A stretch of 64,000 bases of DNA from Torymus aiolomorphi. Its lineage: Eukaryota > Arthropoda > Insecta > Hymenoptera > Torymidae. Below, one piece after another: positions 37,119-46,993 of this stretch (its first letter is position 1; each line of letters opens with the position of its first letter). The translations under genes and the position numbers were made by a program. The notes beneath the pieces were generated by a model. The model searched no databases. It saw nothing but the letters and a program-made list of their open reading frames with translations, and was not told where the DNA came from. The stretch lies in the NCBI GenBank assembly GCA_036365515.1, contig CM070876.1, forward strand, positions 98,040,150 to 98,104,149, written 5' to 3'.

Positions 37119-37829
37119 TCTTGATGCTTGAGTATAGGTTTTGGTCGTGAGAGATATCCCCACCTTTTTCTCCGCCTGTCTCGTTTGTAGTAGTAGTAGT
37201 AGATGAGGGGGTAGGGCTGACCTGTGTTGTCGTCGTCGTTGTGGAATAACTAGTTTTAAGGTTTTTCATTTTAGCACAAAGATTATCGAGGTTCTGTAGT
37301 TGTTGGGCGTCGGCTATGTCTCTTGGCATCGGTGTTGGCGAATGAAGCGTTTTCATAAGCCATATTCGTATTTTATATGCGAACCCTAGGGCGCAGGCAA
37401 AATATTCTCTTTTTTGCCATGATAAAAGCAGAAATGTTCATTCACGCGCGGTAGATTTTTGAAGGAAGGACACGAGTATTCTTCCAGATTGATGATTTGT
37501 CTTGAAAGAATATTTTCAAGAAAATATTGTTTTTGATAACCGCGAACGTAAATGCGAACAGCGTTCCTGGCTACTTCTTTGAGACCATCAATTACATCTT
37601 CTAAAGTAGATTCACCATCGAATCACTCGATACCGTGTTGATAGACGGATAAATAACTGTTTGTAGCGAGTATGCCTTTTGGTAAATTACTACTTTTACA
37701 CGGTGGTTTAATTATCCAATGTGCAAAATAATTACAGTCAACTCCAATGACAGCGATTTCTTTTGGTAGGAAATCACCATTTTTATCGTGAAATGCTTGA
37801 ATATCTATTATAAAATCGAGTTTTTCCAT
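37003..37829 (-). pseudogene. Conserved element-linked protein of unknown function, broken by a stop and a frameshift
   Basis: The ATG at 37829 starts MEKLDFIIDIQAF, continues with KEIAVIG and HWIIKPPC, and reaches a TGA at 37623-37625 after HGIE, where related proteins seem to carry Trp. The same frame continues STLEDVIDGLKEVARNAVRI and then NEHFCFYHG. A one-base shift near 37410 leads into the frame ending at 37003, which adds a Thr/Ser-rich, low-complexity tail. I recall this FIIDIQ-type family from many insect predictions and suspect an RNase H/DnaQ-like fold from the opening beta-strand with Asp, but its function is not established. It lies between capsid and protease genes on the same strand, suggesting co-expression. 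Confidence 0.65.
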
Positions 37830-37958
37830 GGTAGCGTCCACGTGTGTATAGTTACCCCTCGAGCTGTTTGAGCAGACTGATAAGTGTGGCGGTATGCTTC
37901 GTGGCTGTTTACGACTGTGGTCTCCCCTCTCTTATTCTTGAGCGTCAGGGATAGGGGC

Positions 37959-39271
37959 TTATGAGTTATAGTCGGCGATAACCTGTCTGGACGAATCAAT
38001 TTCTAGCACGTTGTCGTATTCGGCGTAAAGTACACAGTTTATTGTTTGTGTCAAAGCTTTTTCGAAGCCGACTTCTATTCTGATAGTACCGCTTTTTACC
38101 AAATTCCAATGATTGGCAAAGTGTGCAGACAAATCCGGTGTTAAATCGAATGCGAATAGACAGTAACCGTTAGCGTAATCCAAGCGATTTATATCATTTC
38201 CCTCGTTCATATAATGTATACCAGTTCCAGAGAATAAGGTATGATAAGCTTCGACGTATTGAGGTGAGTTTCCGGCAAACTTTGGTTGCAAAGGTTTGTT
38301 AGGAATCTGGGCACCATCAACGTATAACGAAAGAAAATTGATTGAAAAATTTTGGAAATTGAATGGGTTGAGAGTCCGATCCCCATTGAAAGCTTTATTA
38401 TTTACAAAACCCAGTATAATTCTTTTCGGTAGTTGGCCTAAAATAACGTTTTCTAAATTTTCACCAGTTATTCCACTATGTATGGTAAAAGATTTAATTT
38501 CCACTCCTGTTATTGGATATTTAGCGGTGCTTGACGCGAGAGTATTTGCGTGAGCTATTAAAACTGTAGGACTCACTTTTACACGACGTACGAGTAAAGT
38601 TGCTTCGCTTATGTGCACAGAGTAATTGACATCTGAAGCATCCATTAAACAAAACGTGTCTTTGGAGCGTACGAGTCTCAAGCGAACTTCTACACCGTTC
38701 AATAGTAGTTTGTCTTGATTAAAAACATCACAGTGTAAATGACCGATTAGATCAACAGTTTTACCATCTTGCAAGTACTTCTGTCTTTTTATCAGTCCTT
38801 GATTTTTGCCAGTGCCAGGCGCTTCATCCATTTCCCCAGCGACATCGTTAACCCAAAGGTTTGTCGTTAAATGTGAAGATTTTGCAGCAGGCCCATAATT
38901 GAGTAGGCTTTCTAAATATGCTCTGTAAGGATAAGCATTATTTGCTGGAGAGACCAATTTCTGATTAAAATATACATCAACTTGATTGAACATTGAGTGC
39001 AAAAAATTGTTCACAGGAGCCACGAGAGCATCTTTTTCCTTGGTGTATGGTGTGAGTCGCACTTTCACTTTGATTAACGTATGTGCGAGATCTAGATAAT
39101 CCTCGTTTTGACCATTTATACAAAATTTATCGGACTCTCGTCGTTCAACGACGACACGGGTTTGTAAAATACCCATCTTCAAGATTCTAGAACAGTTTGT
39201 GTAGGTGGAAGAGAAAACAAATCAAGCTCGGTTTTTAAACACGGCTCCGTCTGACTGTGTAAAAATGACAT
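37959..39271 (-). pseudogene. Polinton major capsid protein (double jelly-roll family), 5' end broken
   Basis: A 405-codon frame (ATG 39176 to stop 37959) carries YLDLAHTLIKV, HSMFNQVDVYFN, YPYRAYLESLLNYG, RIILGFVNNKAFNG and the C-terminal AEYDNVLEID. These are hallmarks of the insect protein family named after C. elegans F54H12.2, which is the Polinton major capsid protein. The expected N-terminus (ELDLFSLPPTQT) is in another frame from ATG 39269-39271. It is followed by a TGA at 39179-39181 and a one-base deletion near 39121 before the frame joins at INGQNEDYLDLAHT. The apparent start inside the long frame is therefore not native. Everything after 39120 is open, and the C-terminus looks natural. 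Confidence 0.93.
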
Positions 39272-39342
39272 GTTTCTTATTATTTTTTTTAAATATTATA
39301 CGAAAATATCAATGTTTTTATTATTATTATTATTTTCAAATA
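39272..39342. other. Short AT-rich gap between capsid and basic-protein genes
   Basis: Holds an AAATATTATACGAAAATATC-type stretch repeated within 50 bp at the end of the neighbouring gene; no other feature. Confidence 0.4.
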
Positions 39343-39888
39343 TTATCCGAAAATATCAATGTTTTTTTTATTTTTTTTCGATTTTCTTCGTACACTTTTT
39401 AACTTTTTGTTTTGTCTTCTTTTTGTCTTCTTTTTAATTTTTCTCTTTCCTATTCGTTTACGTTTGACAGTTTTTGAGCGTTTTTTTCGTTTTATTGAAG
39501 AGATCCGACGTGATCCACGCACACTACGCGACTGTCGTAGAGTTTTGTGGGACAAACCTTTATAACCGGATCCTTCCATAATTTTATCGAGTTTTTCCAC
39601 CGCTTTACGTTTAAGATTTCGTCCTGATTCATTCACTCTATTTTTAAAAGCTTCTTTGAATGATCTGTTATTTTCCGCAACGTCGTTAAGAACATTAACA
39701 CCAGCGCGTAGAGCTTCTTTTCCAACAACCCGAGCACCTTTTGCAAGAAATGGCAGAGCGCGTCGAAACAGACCTGTGAAGAACGAACCCAAGCCATGTC
39801 CTCGTTGTCGTTGAGAGCCAACATAAACATTGTTGATACCTCTGCCGCCTCCGCCATACTGATGATGATATTCGTCGTAAAAACTCAT
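39343..39888 (-). CDS. Small basic virion-type protein (adenovirus pVI/pX-like organisation)
   Basis: 181 residues from ATG 39888, intact. The N-terminal 30 residues are Gly/Tyr-rich. Residues 30-60 hold an amphipathic stretch with GLGSFFTGLFRRALPFLAKG and VGKEALRAGVNVL. The C-terminal half is extremely rich in Lys and Arg. This pattern recurs in Polintons and resembles adenovirus minor core/membrane-lytic precursors; the role is inferred from organisation, not proven homology. Its start codon overlaps the stop of the minor capsid gene (ATGA), which indicates a tightly packed unit. Confidence 0.75.
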   Translation of the reverse strand: MSFYDEYHHQYGGGGRGINNVYVGSQRQRGHGLGSFFTGLFRRALPFLAKGARVVGKEALRAGVNVLNDVAENNRSFKEAFKNRVNESGRNLKRKAVEKLDKIMEGSGYKGLSHKTLRQSRSVRGSRRISSIKRKKRSKTVKRKRIGKRKIKKKTKRRQNKKLKSVRRKSKKNKKNIDIFG

Positions 39889-40681
39889 AATGAGAATTCT
39901 CTTTTAAAATGTAGCGTCACAGTCAACGTTCCAAACTCGAATGGTATTGATTGGCCAAACTGATCTCTTATATCGATATCTATAGTTTGAAATCTATTAT
40001 TTAAGAGAGGTACATAATTTATTGAATCAAATCTTTTTACTATTGTAGTGCCAAAATTAAAATTTTTTGCTTCGAGATTTACTATTCGAAGTAGAGGTGC
40101 ATGTGTATCACCAACTATGCAAGGCTCGCAGAGGTTAGAGTATATAAATAGCTGATCCGGGATGGCTCTTGCAAGACTAGCGGGGTGTTTTGCCACAGAT
40201 GTTATCTCAGTCGTAGACGCTTTATCTTTGAAAAACCATCTTCAAAACCTAAAATTCGTTTTACATGGTCTGTAAATGAGACAGGCTGACAAGACTTATT
40301 TTCTGGTAGTTTATTAACAATTTCTTTTATAGTAATGTAACCACCTTTGTCGTCATAAATTAATTTTGAACATTCATTTTTATTATTTAAATGTAAAAGT
40401 GTTTCGTTTATAGCGCTCACAAGACTATTTATCGAGTTATATGTACCATGTTGAAAATGTTTTTCTCGTTGACCAGCCCGCGCTTCTATTAATTTAGTAT
40501 CGCGACGACGAAGATGTAAAGTTGTACATGGAATGTAAATTTCTGAAAGACCGACTACCCATTTATCGTACACCATTATTTCTCTAGGTAAGCGTGTGGA
40601 GTAATTAGTTGTTGTGTTTAACGGAAAATAACGCATACTACTATTGCTCGGTAGTACAATACTAAATTCGTTGCGATTCAT
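39885..40681 (-). pseudogene. Polinton minor capsid (penton-type, single jelly-roll) protein, frameshifted
   Basis: The ATG at 40681 opens MNRNEFSIVLPSNSS, then YSTRLPREI, WVVGLSEIYIP and KRILGFE. The frame then fails near 40235 and the product resumes in another frame as TEITSVAKHPASLARAIPDQ, CEPCIVGD, LLRIV, IDIRDQFGQSIPFEFGTLTV, ending at 39885. Both halves match the conserved minor capsid/penton protein of insect Polintons, about 265 residues when whole. A single indel explains the break. The upstream neighbour (integrase) ends only 4 nt before its ATG. Confidence 0.88.
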
Positions 40682-40685
40682 TTTG

Positions 40686-41771
40686 TTACAATTTTTGCAC
40701 CTCTCTAGCAGAAATCCAAGAATTAAATTTTTCCGGATAGCCAACCCAACTAACAAAATATTTTTTTTTTGCTCCCTTGCCACGAGTTTGTAAAATTTTG
40801 TCAATTTTGTATACTTGTTTCTCGACACGTTTTTTGTGAACAAGACTGAGTTCTTCTGGATAAAAAAAACCTTCTATATTTTCTCCATCAAAATCATTCA
40901 GCTTGTAGATAAATAAGTGTTGTCTTTTTAAAACACGCACAATATTAAAGATTTCTTCACTCCAAGATTTTGCAGCACCCTTTTCAAATCTGTTTTTGTC
41001 ACGGCTTATACGTACGTTATCATCAATTTTATATTTCGGTATTTTTCGATAAACTTGTTTCCGTGACGCGCGTTCAACTAAATTTTTTCTAGCGATGTGA
41101 GCATTATAAATAGTTACTGCTGCCGGAGCCATTTTTATAGTACTATGACGTGTCTTGTTGTAGGCTGTTATTAGTTTTTGTAAAATGTCAATGTATCGAT
41201 AAGTATTTTTATAGGTAAAATATCTGTACATCCGTTCTTTGATAGTACGTATAAAACGTTCAACAACAGCCGCTTTAACATCAGGATTGGTCACGACGCG
41301 AAAGATGATATTATTTTCTTTCAAAAATTTTTGTAAAATACTTCCAACAAATTCCTTACCTCGATCGGTTTGTAACATTGCGGGAAAACGTCCTTTATTA
41401 TTTTCTAGTATTTTTTGAAAGCTTTTGTAACTTCTTGAGTGGTTTTGTCGCGCAACGGCTCTGCCCATGCATATTTGCTCAAAACATCAATGAGAATTAA
41501 AATATAAGAAAAACCATCGTTGTAATTTTTAAACGAAGTCATTTGCATTAGATCGCCTTCCCAAACTTGATCACGGGCATTAACATCGTAAAATAAGCGT
41601 GGAAATCTTCGTCTTATAGTTTTGTGTAATGTGTACGCATCTTGTTTTGTTAACCATTTTTTAATTTTTTTATCCGGTATTTTCTTTTTGTTTATTCTGA
41701 TTAAATTTCTAGCTCCGGAAAATCCTGCTTGCTTTTTGTGGGTCAAAGTATTGATTTTTTAAAGTTTTCAT
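40686..41771 (-). pseudogene. Polinton integrase (retroviral type) with C-terminal chromodomain, two frameshifts
   Basis: From ATG 41771 the frame soon shifts (near 41725) into FSGARNLIRI, QDAYTLHK and the catalytic core. The DDE triad is seen as Asp in WEGDLMQMT, Asp in LQTDRGKEF and Glu in AVVERFIRTIKERM. A second shift near 41412 is one A short in a run between TKAFKK and ILENNKG. The C-terminal 60 residues (VYKIDKILQTRG, KKKYFVSWVGYPEKFNSW) form a chromodomain, which in such integrases may steer insertion to marked chromatin. An N-terminal zinc-binding HHCC domain is not obvious. The enzyme would catalyse strand transfer producing the 6-bp duplication. Confidence 0.93.
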
Positions 41772-41772
41772 G

Positions 41773-42627
41773 TTAATACTTTATCCAGAAAGATTTTTGT
41801 TTTTCTCGAGGTGTTGAAGAGACAAATTTGTTATTTTTCCTTTTGTTTTTTTCAATACTAGAGTTTCCAGCTTTTATTACTGTATTGGATAATTCGCTTA
41901 AAGAATGATTGTTTTTACTTTCAATAAGAAGAGTCTGGTCATTGTCGTCTTGAAAGCTTTCTTCAATAGATGCCTCTCTTTTGCTAGAGTTTATCTTACG
42001 AGAAAACGAGTGATTACCGAGTTCCCAAATTTCAGGGTTTCCGATAAATTCTCGTGGAGTTGTAATATCTTTAAGTAATGCTGCAAATTCTTTTCTACCG
42101 ATGGCTTTGACGTTCTTTCTATTTCTACAAGCGTCGTTCACCAAATCCACTATGTTGGAATTTTTTATTTTATCACCATCTATGTACACTACGCCACTTT
42201 CTCCCCATCTGATGCGATCGCTGTTATTTTTTAAATGGTTGAGTAGTAACTGAGCTTTCTTTTGATACAACTTTGGTACGCTTTGTAAAATCGGATCATC
42301 TTGCATACTATTGGAAGTAAAATCTTCGTAATTATCTTTGGATGTACGAGTATTACGTCTTTCTTCAACGAAAAATAAGTATCTTTGCAATACTCTTAAA
42401 TAATCTTTTAATCTGTCATGGTCGTTTGTGTACGTTTTAGAGTCTAGAATTGTTCGCATTTCATTATCCAAGCGGGTCCAATTATCTCCAATCGTTTGTG
42501 TGGTTTGCTGTGGAGCCGGTGCTGACGGTACTGATGTGGATATCGAACTGTTTGCCGTATTTACATTGGTAGGGTGTCCACTTTCGTGTCGAATTCTATC
42601 AAGTTGTTCCTTAGATATTAATACCAT
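41773..42627 (-). CDS. Conserved Polinton protein of unknown function, 284 aa
   Basis: Intact from ATG 42627. Residues 1-60 are Ser/Thr/Pro-rich linker. Residues 60-100 are helical (RLKDYLRVLQRYLFFVEERR). The conserved block LQSVPKLYQKKAQLLLNHLK, SGVVYIDGDKIKNSNIVDLV and GRKEFAALLKDI recurs in Polinton-like loci of insects and nematodes. The C-terminus is polar with KRKNNK. I do not know its function; a winged-helix-like DNA-binding fold would fit the central block but is a guess. It abuts the integrase (1 nt between stop and ATG). Confidence 0.7.
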   Translation of the reverse strand: MVLISKEQLDRIRHESGHPTNVNTANSSISTSVPSAPAPQQTTQTIGDNWTRLDNEMRTILDSKTYTNDHDRLKDYLRVLQRYLFFVEERRNTRTSKDNYEDFTSNSMQDDPILQSVPKLYQKKAQLLLNHLKNNSDRIRWGESGVVYIDGDKIKNSNIVDLVNDACRNRKNVKAIGRKEFAALLKDITTPREFIGNPEIWELGNHSFSRKINSSKREASIEESFQDDNDQTLLIESKNNHSLSELSNTVIKAGNSSIEKNKRKNNKFVSSTPREKQKSFWIKY

Positions 42628-42646
42628 TTTTTTGCTCTTTCCATTA

Positions 42647-43030
42647 TTATTTTAAAAATATGTTTGAAAATATTTCTAATATTGAGTAAGCAAAAGCGGT
42701 AAGAAACCGCCACCTTTTTGAACGAAAACGTTTCTTCCCCTTCCAAGAATTTTTACGTAAAGTTTTTTTGGCCAACTTTCTCAAAACAGTTTTATATTTT
42801 TTCAATTTTTGTTTCTGCGCAGATTTTATCGACACTACACCTTTGATCACATTCAGAGCACATTCACAAATATACTTTATTAATTTTTCGTCTGCCGCAC
42901 GTAGTAGAGCAAGTCGTTGATTCTTATCAGAATGTCTCAATGCTTCTAAAAGAGCAATATATTTTTTACTAATCGGAGGGTAGCGTTTTATGCGTTGAAC
43001 ACGGCGCCTTCGCGTAGTAGACTGATCCAT
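42647..43030 (-). CDS. Small basic conserved Polinton protein, 127 aa
   Basis: Intact from ATG 43030. Begins with a basic stretch (TTRRRRVQRIKRYPP). Then a helical block (LLEALRHSDKNQRLALLRAA, YICECALNVIKG) is followed by a Lys-rich segment (AQKQKLKKYKTVLRKLAKK) and a hydrophobic C-terminal tail (FLTAFAYSILEIFSNIF). The CECALNVxKG signature followed by a basic linker and hydrophobic tail recurs in Polinton-type elements. A minor virion or membrane-active role is possible but unproven. Confidence 0.7.
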   Translation of the reverse strand: MDQSTTRRRRVQRIKRYPPISKKYIALLEALRHSDKNQRLALLRAADEKLIKYICECALNVIKGVVSIKSAQKQKLKKYKTVLRKLAKKTLRKNSWKGKKRFRSKRWRFLTAFAYSILEIFSNIFLK

Positions 43031-43051
43031 TGCTCATCACACACTGAAAAA

Positions 43052-43213
43052 TTATTTAAAACCGCTTGTAATTTTGTTTTTCCGGAAATGAGTTTGTGTT
43101 TGTCGAAAATTTACTGGTGAAACTTTTCCATTGTGATTCAGATTTTTTTCATCTTTTTTTTTATCTGAATCGCCGAGTAGTTTGGTTTTTTCAGAGCTGT
43201 TTGAGCGATCCAT
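43052..43213 (-). CDS. Tiny hydrophilic ORF, 53 aa
   Basis: ATG 43213 opens MDRSNSSEKTKLLGDSDKKK and closes at TAA 43052-43054. The product is highly charged with Lys and Asp, without recognisable domain. It fits exactly between the ATPase and the 127-aa gene on the same strand, where every other gap is under 25 nt, so it may be a real small gene. Its survival without a stop is weak evidence at this length. Confidence 0.35.
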   Translation of the reverse strand: MDRSNSSEKTKLLGDSDKKKDEKNLNHNGKVSPVNFRQTQTHFRKNKITSGFK

Positions 43214-43270
43214 CTCGACGACTGATCAAAAGATACTGAGATAAATTTATATCTTCACAGATACATATAC

Positions 43271-43945
43271 TTAAAATACATTCGCATAGGTGGTGTGTGT
43301 GTATTTCGGTATATATACGTACTGATACTCGTCATCTGGAAAAATACAAGACCGAAACCTAAATTCGTCCAACGTACTCTGTTTACAATCAATCATTAGA
43401 TACCCGTGTCCTTTAGCTGTTGCATCTTGATAAGCCTCTTGTACAAATTTCGAATCTTCGGGATATATCTGTCTTGCAAGATGTTGTATTTGTGCTCTAT
43501 CACGTGGATTTTTAAATAAAACGATATAGGATGCGTTGAGGCTAATGTCGCGCGAGTGTGTTGACTTGTGGAAAATATTTTGTGTAATAAACATTACACT
43601 AATATTTTTATGATGACTTCCTTTAGTAAATAAGTCAACTACAACGTTATTTGATGATTCACGCATCAAATCGTCTATTATCACAAGCTTTTTCGAAAGT
43701 GGATCGTTTGAATAATCGTCGGTTTTCGGTAAACCTTCACGAAATTCAATTTGCACACCGTCGCCTACATAATTTTCGCTTTTATAACCGTCTTGCCACT
43801 CGGCGTAATAAAACAAAATTCTGTCAAACGCGACGTCCGCCATATGTTGCCGAAAATTTAAAAACTTTTTCACAAAAACCGTTTTTCCACATCCTGTAGG
43901 GCCACAAATAATACTTGTCCATGGATGTTTCCATCTTATATCCAT
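43271..43945 (-). CDS. Genome-packaging ATPase (FtsK/HerA superfamily, A32-like)
   Basis: 224 residues, intact, ATG 43945. Walker A is GPTGCGKT at residues 15-22, Walker B is KLVIIDD with acidic pair at 91-92, and a sensor-like MFITQNIF follows with the partner NASYIVLFKNPRD. Length and motif order match Polinton packaging ATPases, related to poxvirus A32 and adenovirus IVa2-type motors in function. It would drive DNA into the capsid. It is the first gene of the minus-strand morphogenesis block; the upstream 500 bp hold a long CA microsatellite and a GC-rich stretch rather than a clear promoter. Confidence 0.93.
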   Translation of the reverse strand: MDIRWKHPWTSIICGPTGCGKTVFVKKFLNFRQHMADVAFDRILFYYAEWQDGYKSENYVGDGVQIEFREGLPKTDDYSNDPLSKKLVIIDDLMRESSNNVVVDLFTKGSHHKNISVMFITQNIFHKSTHSRDISLNASYIVLFKNPRDRAQIQHLARQIYPEDSKFVQEAYQDATAKGHGYLMIDCKQSTLDEFRFRSCIFPDDEYQYVYIPKYTHTTYANVF

Positions 43946-43992
43946 GGTTGATAAACAATAACTAATTTAAGTATAAGCCAACCACACACAGC

Positions 43993-44481
<489 letters not shown>

Positions 44482-45255
44482 ATGACCGGCATTAAATTAC
44501 ACGAGTCGGAAAAATTGATCGAGAAAGTTCGAAACGTCAGAATTTCTTGTTTTTCTACACCATCTTCTTTTTACGTACAAATAATAGCTGAGGATGAAGT
44601 ATACCAATCACTTGAAAATGAAATGAGTGAGTTTTACGATGCAACTAGTTTTTTTATTCAAGAGTCAATATTATTCAAAATAGAGCGGAATACATCCGTA
44701 AAAAACTGAAAATACGAGTTGGAAGTAAGTATTTAAAAGCTAACACGGTTTAAAAAATATTATTTAGAATTTAATTAACTATTTATTTATTTACAGCCAG
44801 GAATGTATATAGCGATTAGAGTGAAAGATCGATGGTTGCGGGGTGCTGTAGGTGAAAATCCTCTGCAGTGTAAAATTATAGACACCGGAAAAACTTTTAA
44901 TTTATCTCGAACAAACGAGCACATTGGAATTTTCGAGCTAGATCATCGTTTCCTAGTTTTACCAGCAAGAGCGATTTTGTGTGGTTTAGGGAAAATTTTA
45001 CCAATTTCTTCAAAGGGGAATCGTTGGACAGAACAAGCGTGTCAGTTGTTTAAAACTTTAACAAAAGGACGCCAACTACGTGCATATTTTTTACAACAAG
45101 AACTCTTTTCAAATAGTTTTTATATATTTTTGTCAAGTGTAGGAGTAGATGGAGGCATTGTTCACATCAACACAGCATTATGCGCTTTCGATACAGCCAT
45201 AGCTAATGTTGTAGGGTTACATCACCCTATCTGTTCATTTGATACTCCATGCTAG
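44482..45255 (+). pseudogene. Tudor-domain protein (single extended Tudor domain), two exons, one in-frame TGA
   Basis: Exon 1 (44482-44724, ATG) has HESEKLIEKVRNVRISCF and FYVQIIAEDE, a pattern typical of the start of extended Tudor domains. A 72-nt intron (GTAAGT..TTTACAG) is followed by exon 2 (44797-45255): PGMYIAIRVKDRWLRGAV, KIIDTGKTFNLS, FLVLPARAILCGL, then an SNase-like half (WTEQACQLFKTLTKGRQLRA). Splicing is phase 0 and gives about 233 residues in one frame, except for TGA at 44707-44709, five codons before the donor. Extended Tudor domains bind methylated arginines, chiefly on PIWI proteins; the closest type by eye is TDRD5/7-like. It is convergent with the cassette exons. A Tudor gene is not part of the known Polinton core, so this is likely captured cargo. 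Confidence 0.85.
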
Positions 45256-45852
45256 TGAAATAATTTAAAATAATTAAAGTACGCAACTTCTAGTGTTTGA
45301 AAATATAAATAATAATAATAAGTTCAAGTCGTTGTGAGATTTTTTTTTCTTTCGCAAATGACAAATAAAATGTTTAAAACTGTAAAGATATAAACAATGC
45401 GAATGTAAAAAACAAAAGTATAAATGAAAAAAATGTAAGCAAGGTTTTTATGAAAATAAAATTAAATTTGTAAATAAAAAAAGAGTGTAGAAATTTGCAT
45501 TTATAACATAGGAAATTAATTAGGTATTACAATAAATAAGGTTATAAAACAAATAGTACGATTTTTTTATTTTTTTGTTTTTTTACAATAAAAATGAAAA
45601 TATAATTTTATTAAAAATTATTAACCGACTACAATTTTCTTAATTCTAAAATAAACGCATACAATACTTTAGACATTTGTCTTTACAAATTTTTATGATT
45701 AAGTGTACAAATCATATCGCTTAAGGTTATAAAACAAATAGTACGAATTTTTTCACAATAAAAATGAAAATATAAATTTATTAAAAATTATTAACCGATT
45801 ACATTTTCTTAATTATAAAATAAAACGCATACAATACTTTAGACATTTGTCT
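45256..45852. repeat. AT-rich convergent intergenic region with a 180-bp tandem duplication
   Basis: Between the Tudor stop and cassette C stop. A unit with GGTTATAAAACAAATAGTAC, ACGCATACAATACTTTAGAC and TTAAGTGTACAAATCATATC occurs at about 45539-45720 and again at 45724-45890. The second copy overlaps the 3' end of cassette C, so the duplication copied that gene's end. AATAAA-type signals for both strands are present (for example 45364 on plus). Confidence 0.75.
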
Positions 45853-46366
45853 TTACAAATTGTTATGATTAAGTGTACAAATCATATCGCGTGGATCGTT
45901 TTCGTTTTCAGATCTATAAACTGTGTTGTTCATTCGGAAATGAATCGCCTTAATTTTATTTTTTTCGATACATTGTAAAAGAGTTGAAATTGTAATGTCT
46001 GTAAGTGTGATAAATCTTGTGATAAACCTAACCTCATGAATTTGATCTTTTACACATTTACTTTCTCTACAAACTGTTCTTTTTTAACAGGGCAATACAT
46101 AATTCTAAATCTACCAACAAGTTTTACAGTTATCGTTATATTATTATTATCATATTGTATAGATTCTAAGCTTTTAAACAGCTTATTATACTCCAACATT
46201 TTTCCTTTTTCTTTCAAAAGTATTAATGAATGAATGATTTTATGCCATGCTAATCCCTGTAACGTCTTTCTATAAGTAGGATAGTATAAACAAGTAGGTA
46301 CGTTACAAGTGAGTATTTCACACAAACAAGGGTAATCTAGTTCCTCACGTAAGAAAACCTGAGTCT
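45853..46366 (-). pseudogene. Cassette exon C, paralogue of exons A and B, frameshifted
   Basis: Starts at a splice acceptor (TTTTTACAG, exon from 46366) in phase 1. It carries CNVPTCLYYPTYRKTLQGLAWH and HSLILLKEKGKMLEYNKLF, the same pattern as exons A and B. The frame breaks near 46085 after CPVKKEQ and resumes in another frame with CRESKCVKDQIHEVRFI, ending TAA at 45853. One single-base indel explains it. Family unknown; see cassettes A and B. Confidence 0.65.
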
Positions 46367-46429
46367 CTGTAAAAATAAAATTATTATTATTATTATCAAA
46401 ATTAAGATCTTCGATCGTTACAAATACAT

Positions 46430-46956
46430 TTATCCATCGCTATTTATTAAACCTCGATGATTACGAATACATATGGTATTACATGCGTTATCAGGGTTTT
46501 TATATTCATAATAGACATTTTCTCTTTGGAAATAAATCATGCTAATTTCATGTTTATCGATACAACGTAAAATCCCCATAAGTTTAGTATCTGTAAATAG
46601 CTGAGAGCCTTCGACAAATCTAACTTCATGAGTTTGGTTTTTCACACATACACTTTCTCTACAAGTTGTTGAGTCATTAACAGGACAATATACGCTTCTA
46701 AATTTGCCGTACACCTTAGCGTTTATCGTTATATTATTATTAAATTTCATATATTCTAAACTTTTCAACATATTATTATACTCCAATATTTTTCCTTTTT
46801 CTTTCAAAATTATTAATGAATGAATGACTGTATGCCATGCTAACCCCTGTAACGTCTTCCTGTAAGCGGGGTAATGTATGCAGTTAGACACGTTACAGTT
46901 ATTAACATGACAATAGCAGCTACGGTTTACTTCCCTGCGAAGGAGAATCGATGTCT
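46430..46956 (-). CDS. Cassette exon B, unidentified Cys-containing protein family
   Basis: Open from a splice acceptor (TTTTTCCGCAG) at 46956 to TAA at 46430. The frame is entered in phase 1 and has no ATG near its start, so it must be joined to an upstream exon or start elsewhere. It shares with A and C: paired Cys near the start (SCYCHVNNC, SNCIHYPAYRKTLQG), LAWHTVIHSLIILKEKGKI, a beta-rich middle (ITINAKVYGKFRSVYCPV), CVKNQTHEVRFVEG and a C-terminal ICIRNHRGL. About 175 residues. Only about 35 nt separate the stop of A from this acceptor, too little for an independent promoter and first exon. I do not recognise the family. Confidence 0.65.
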
Positions 46957-46993
46957 CTGCGGAAAAAAAAAATAATTTACTATTATTGAAAAA

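Noticed and set aside
37808..37999. 63-codon frame between capsid and the FIIDIQ-type gene
   Set aside because: Overlaps both neighbours in another frame and has no conserved features.
45539..45720. A fourth cassette exon
   Set aside because: It is only the duplicated 3' end of cassette C, without acceptor or coding body.
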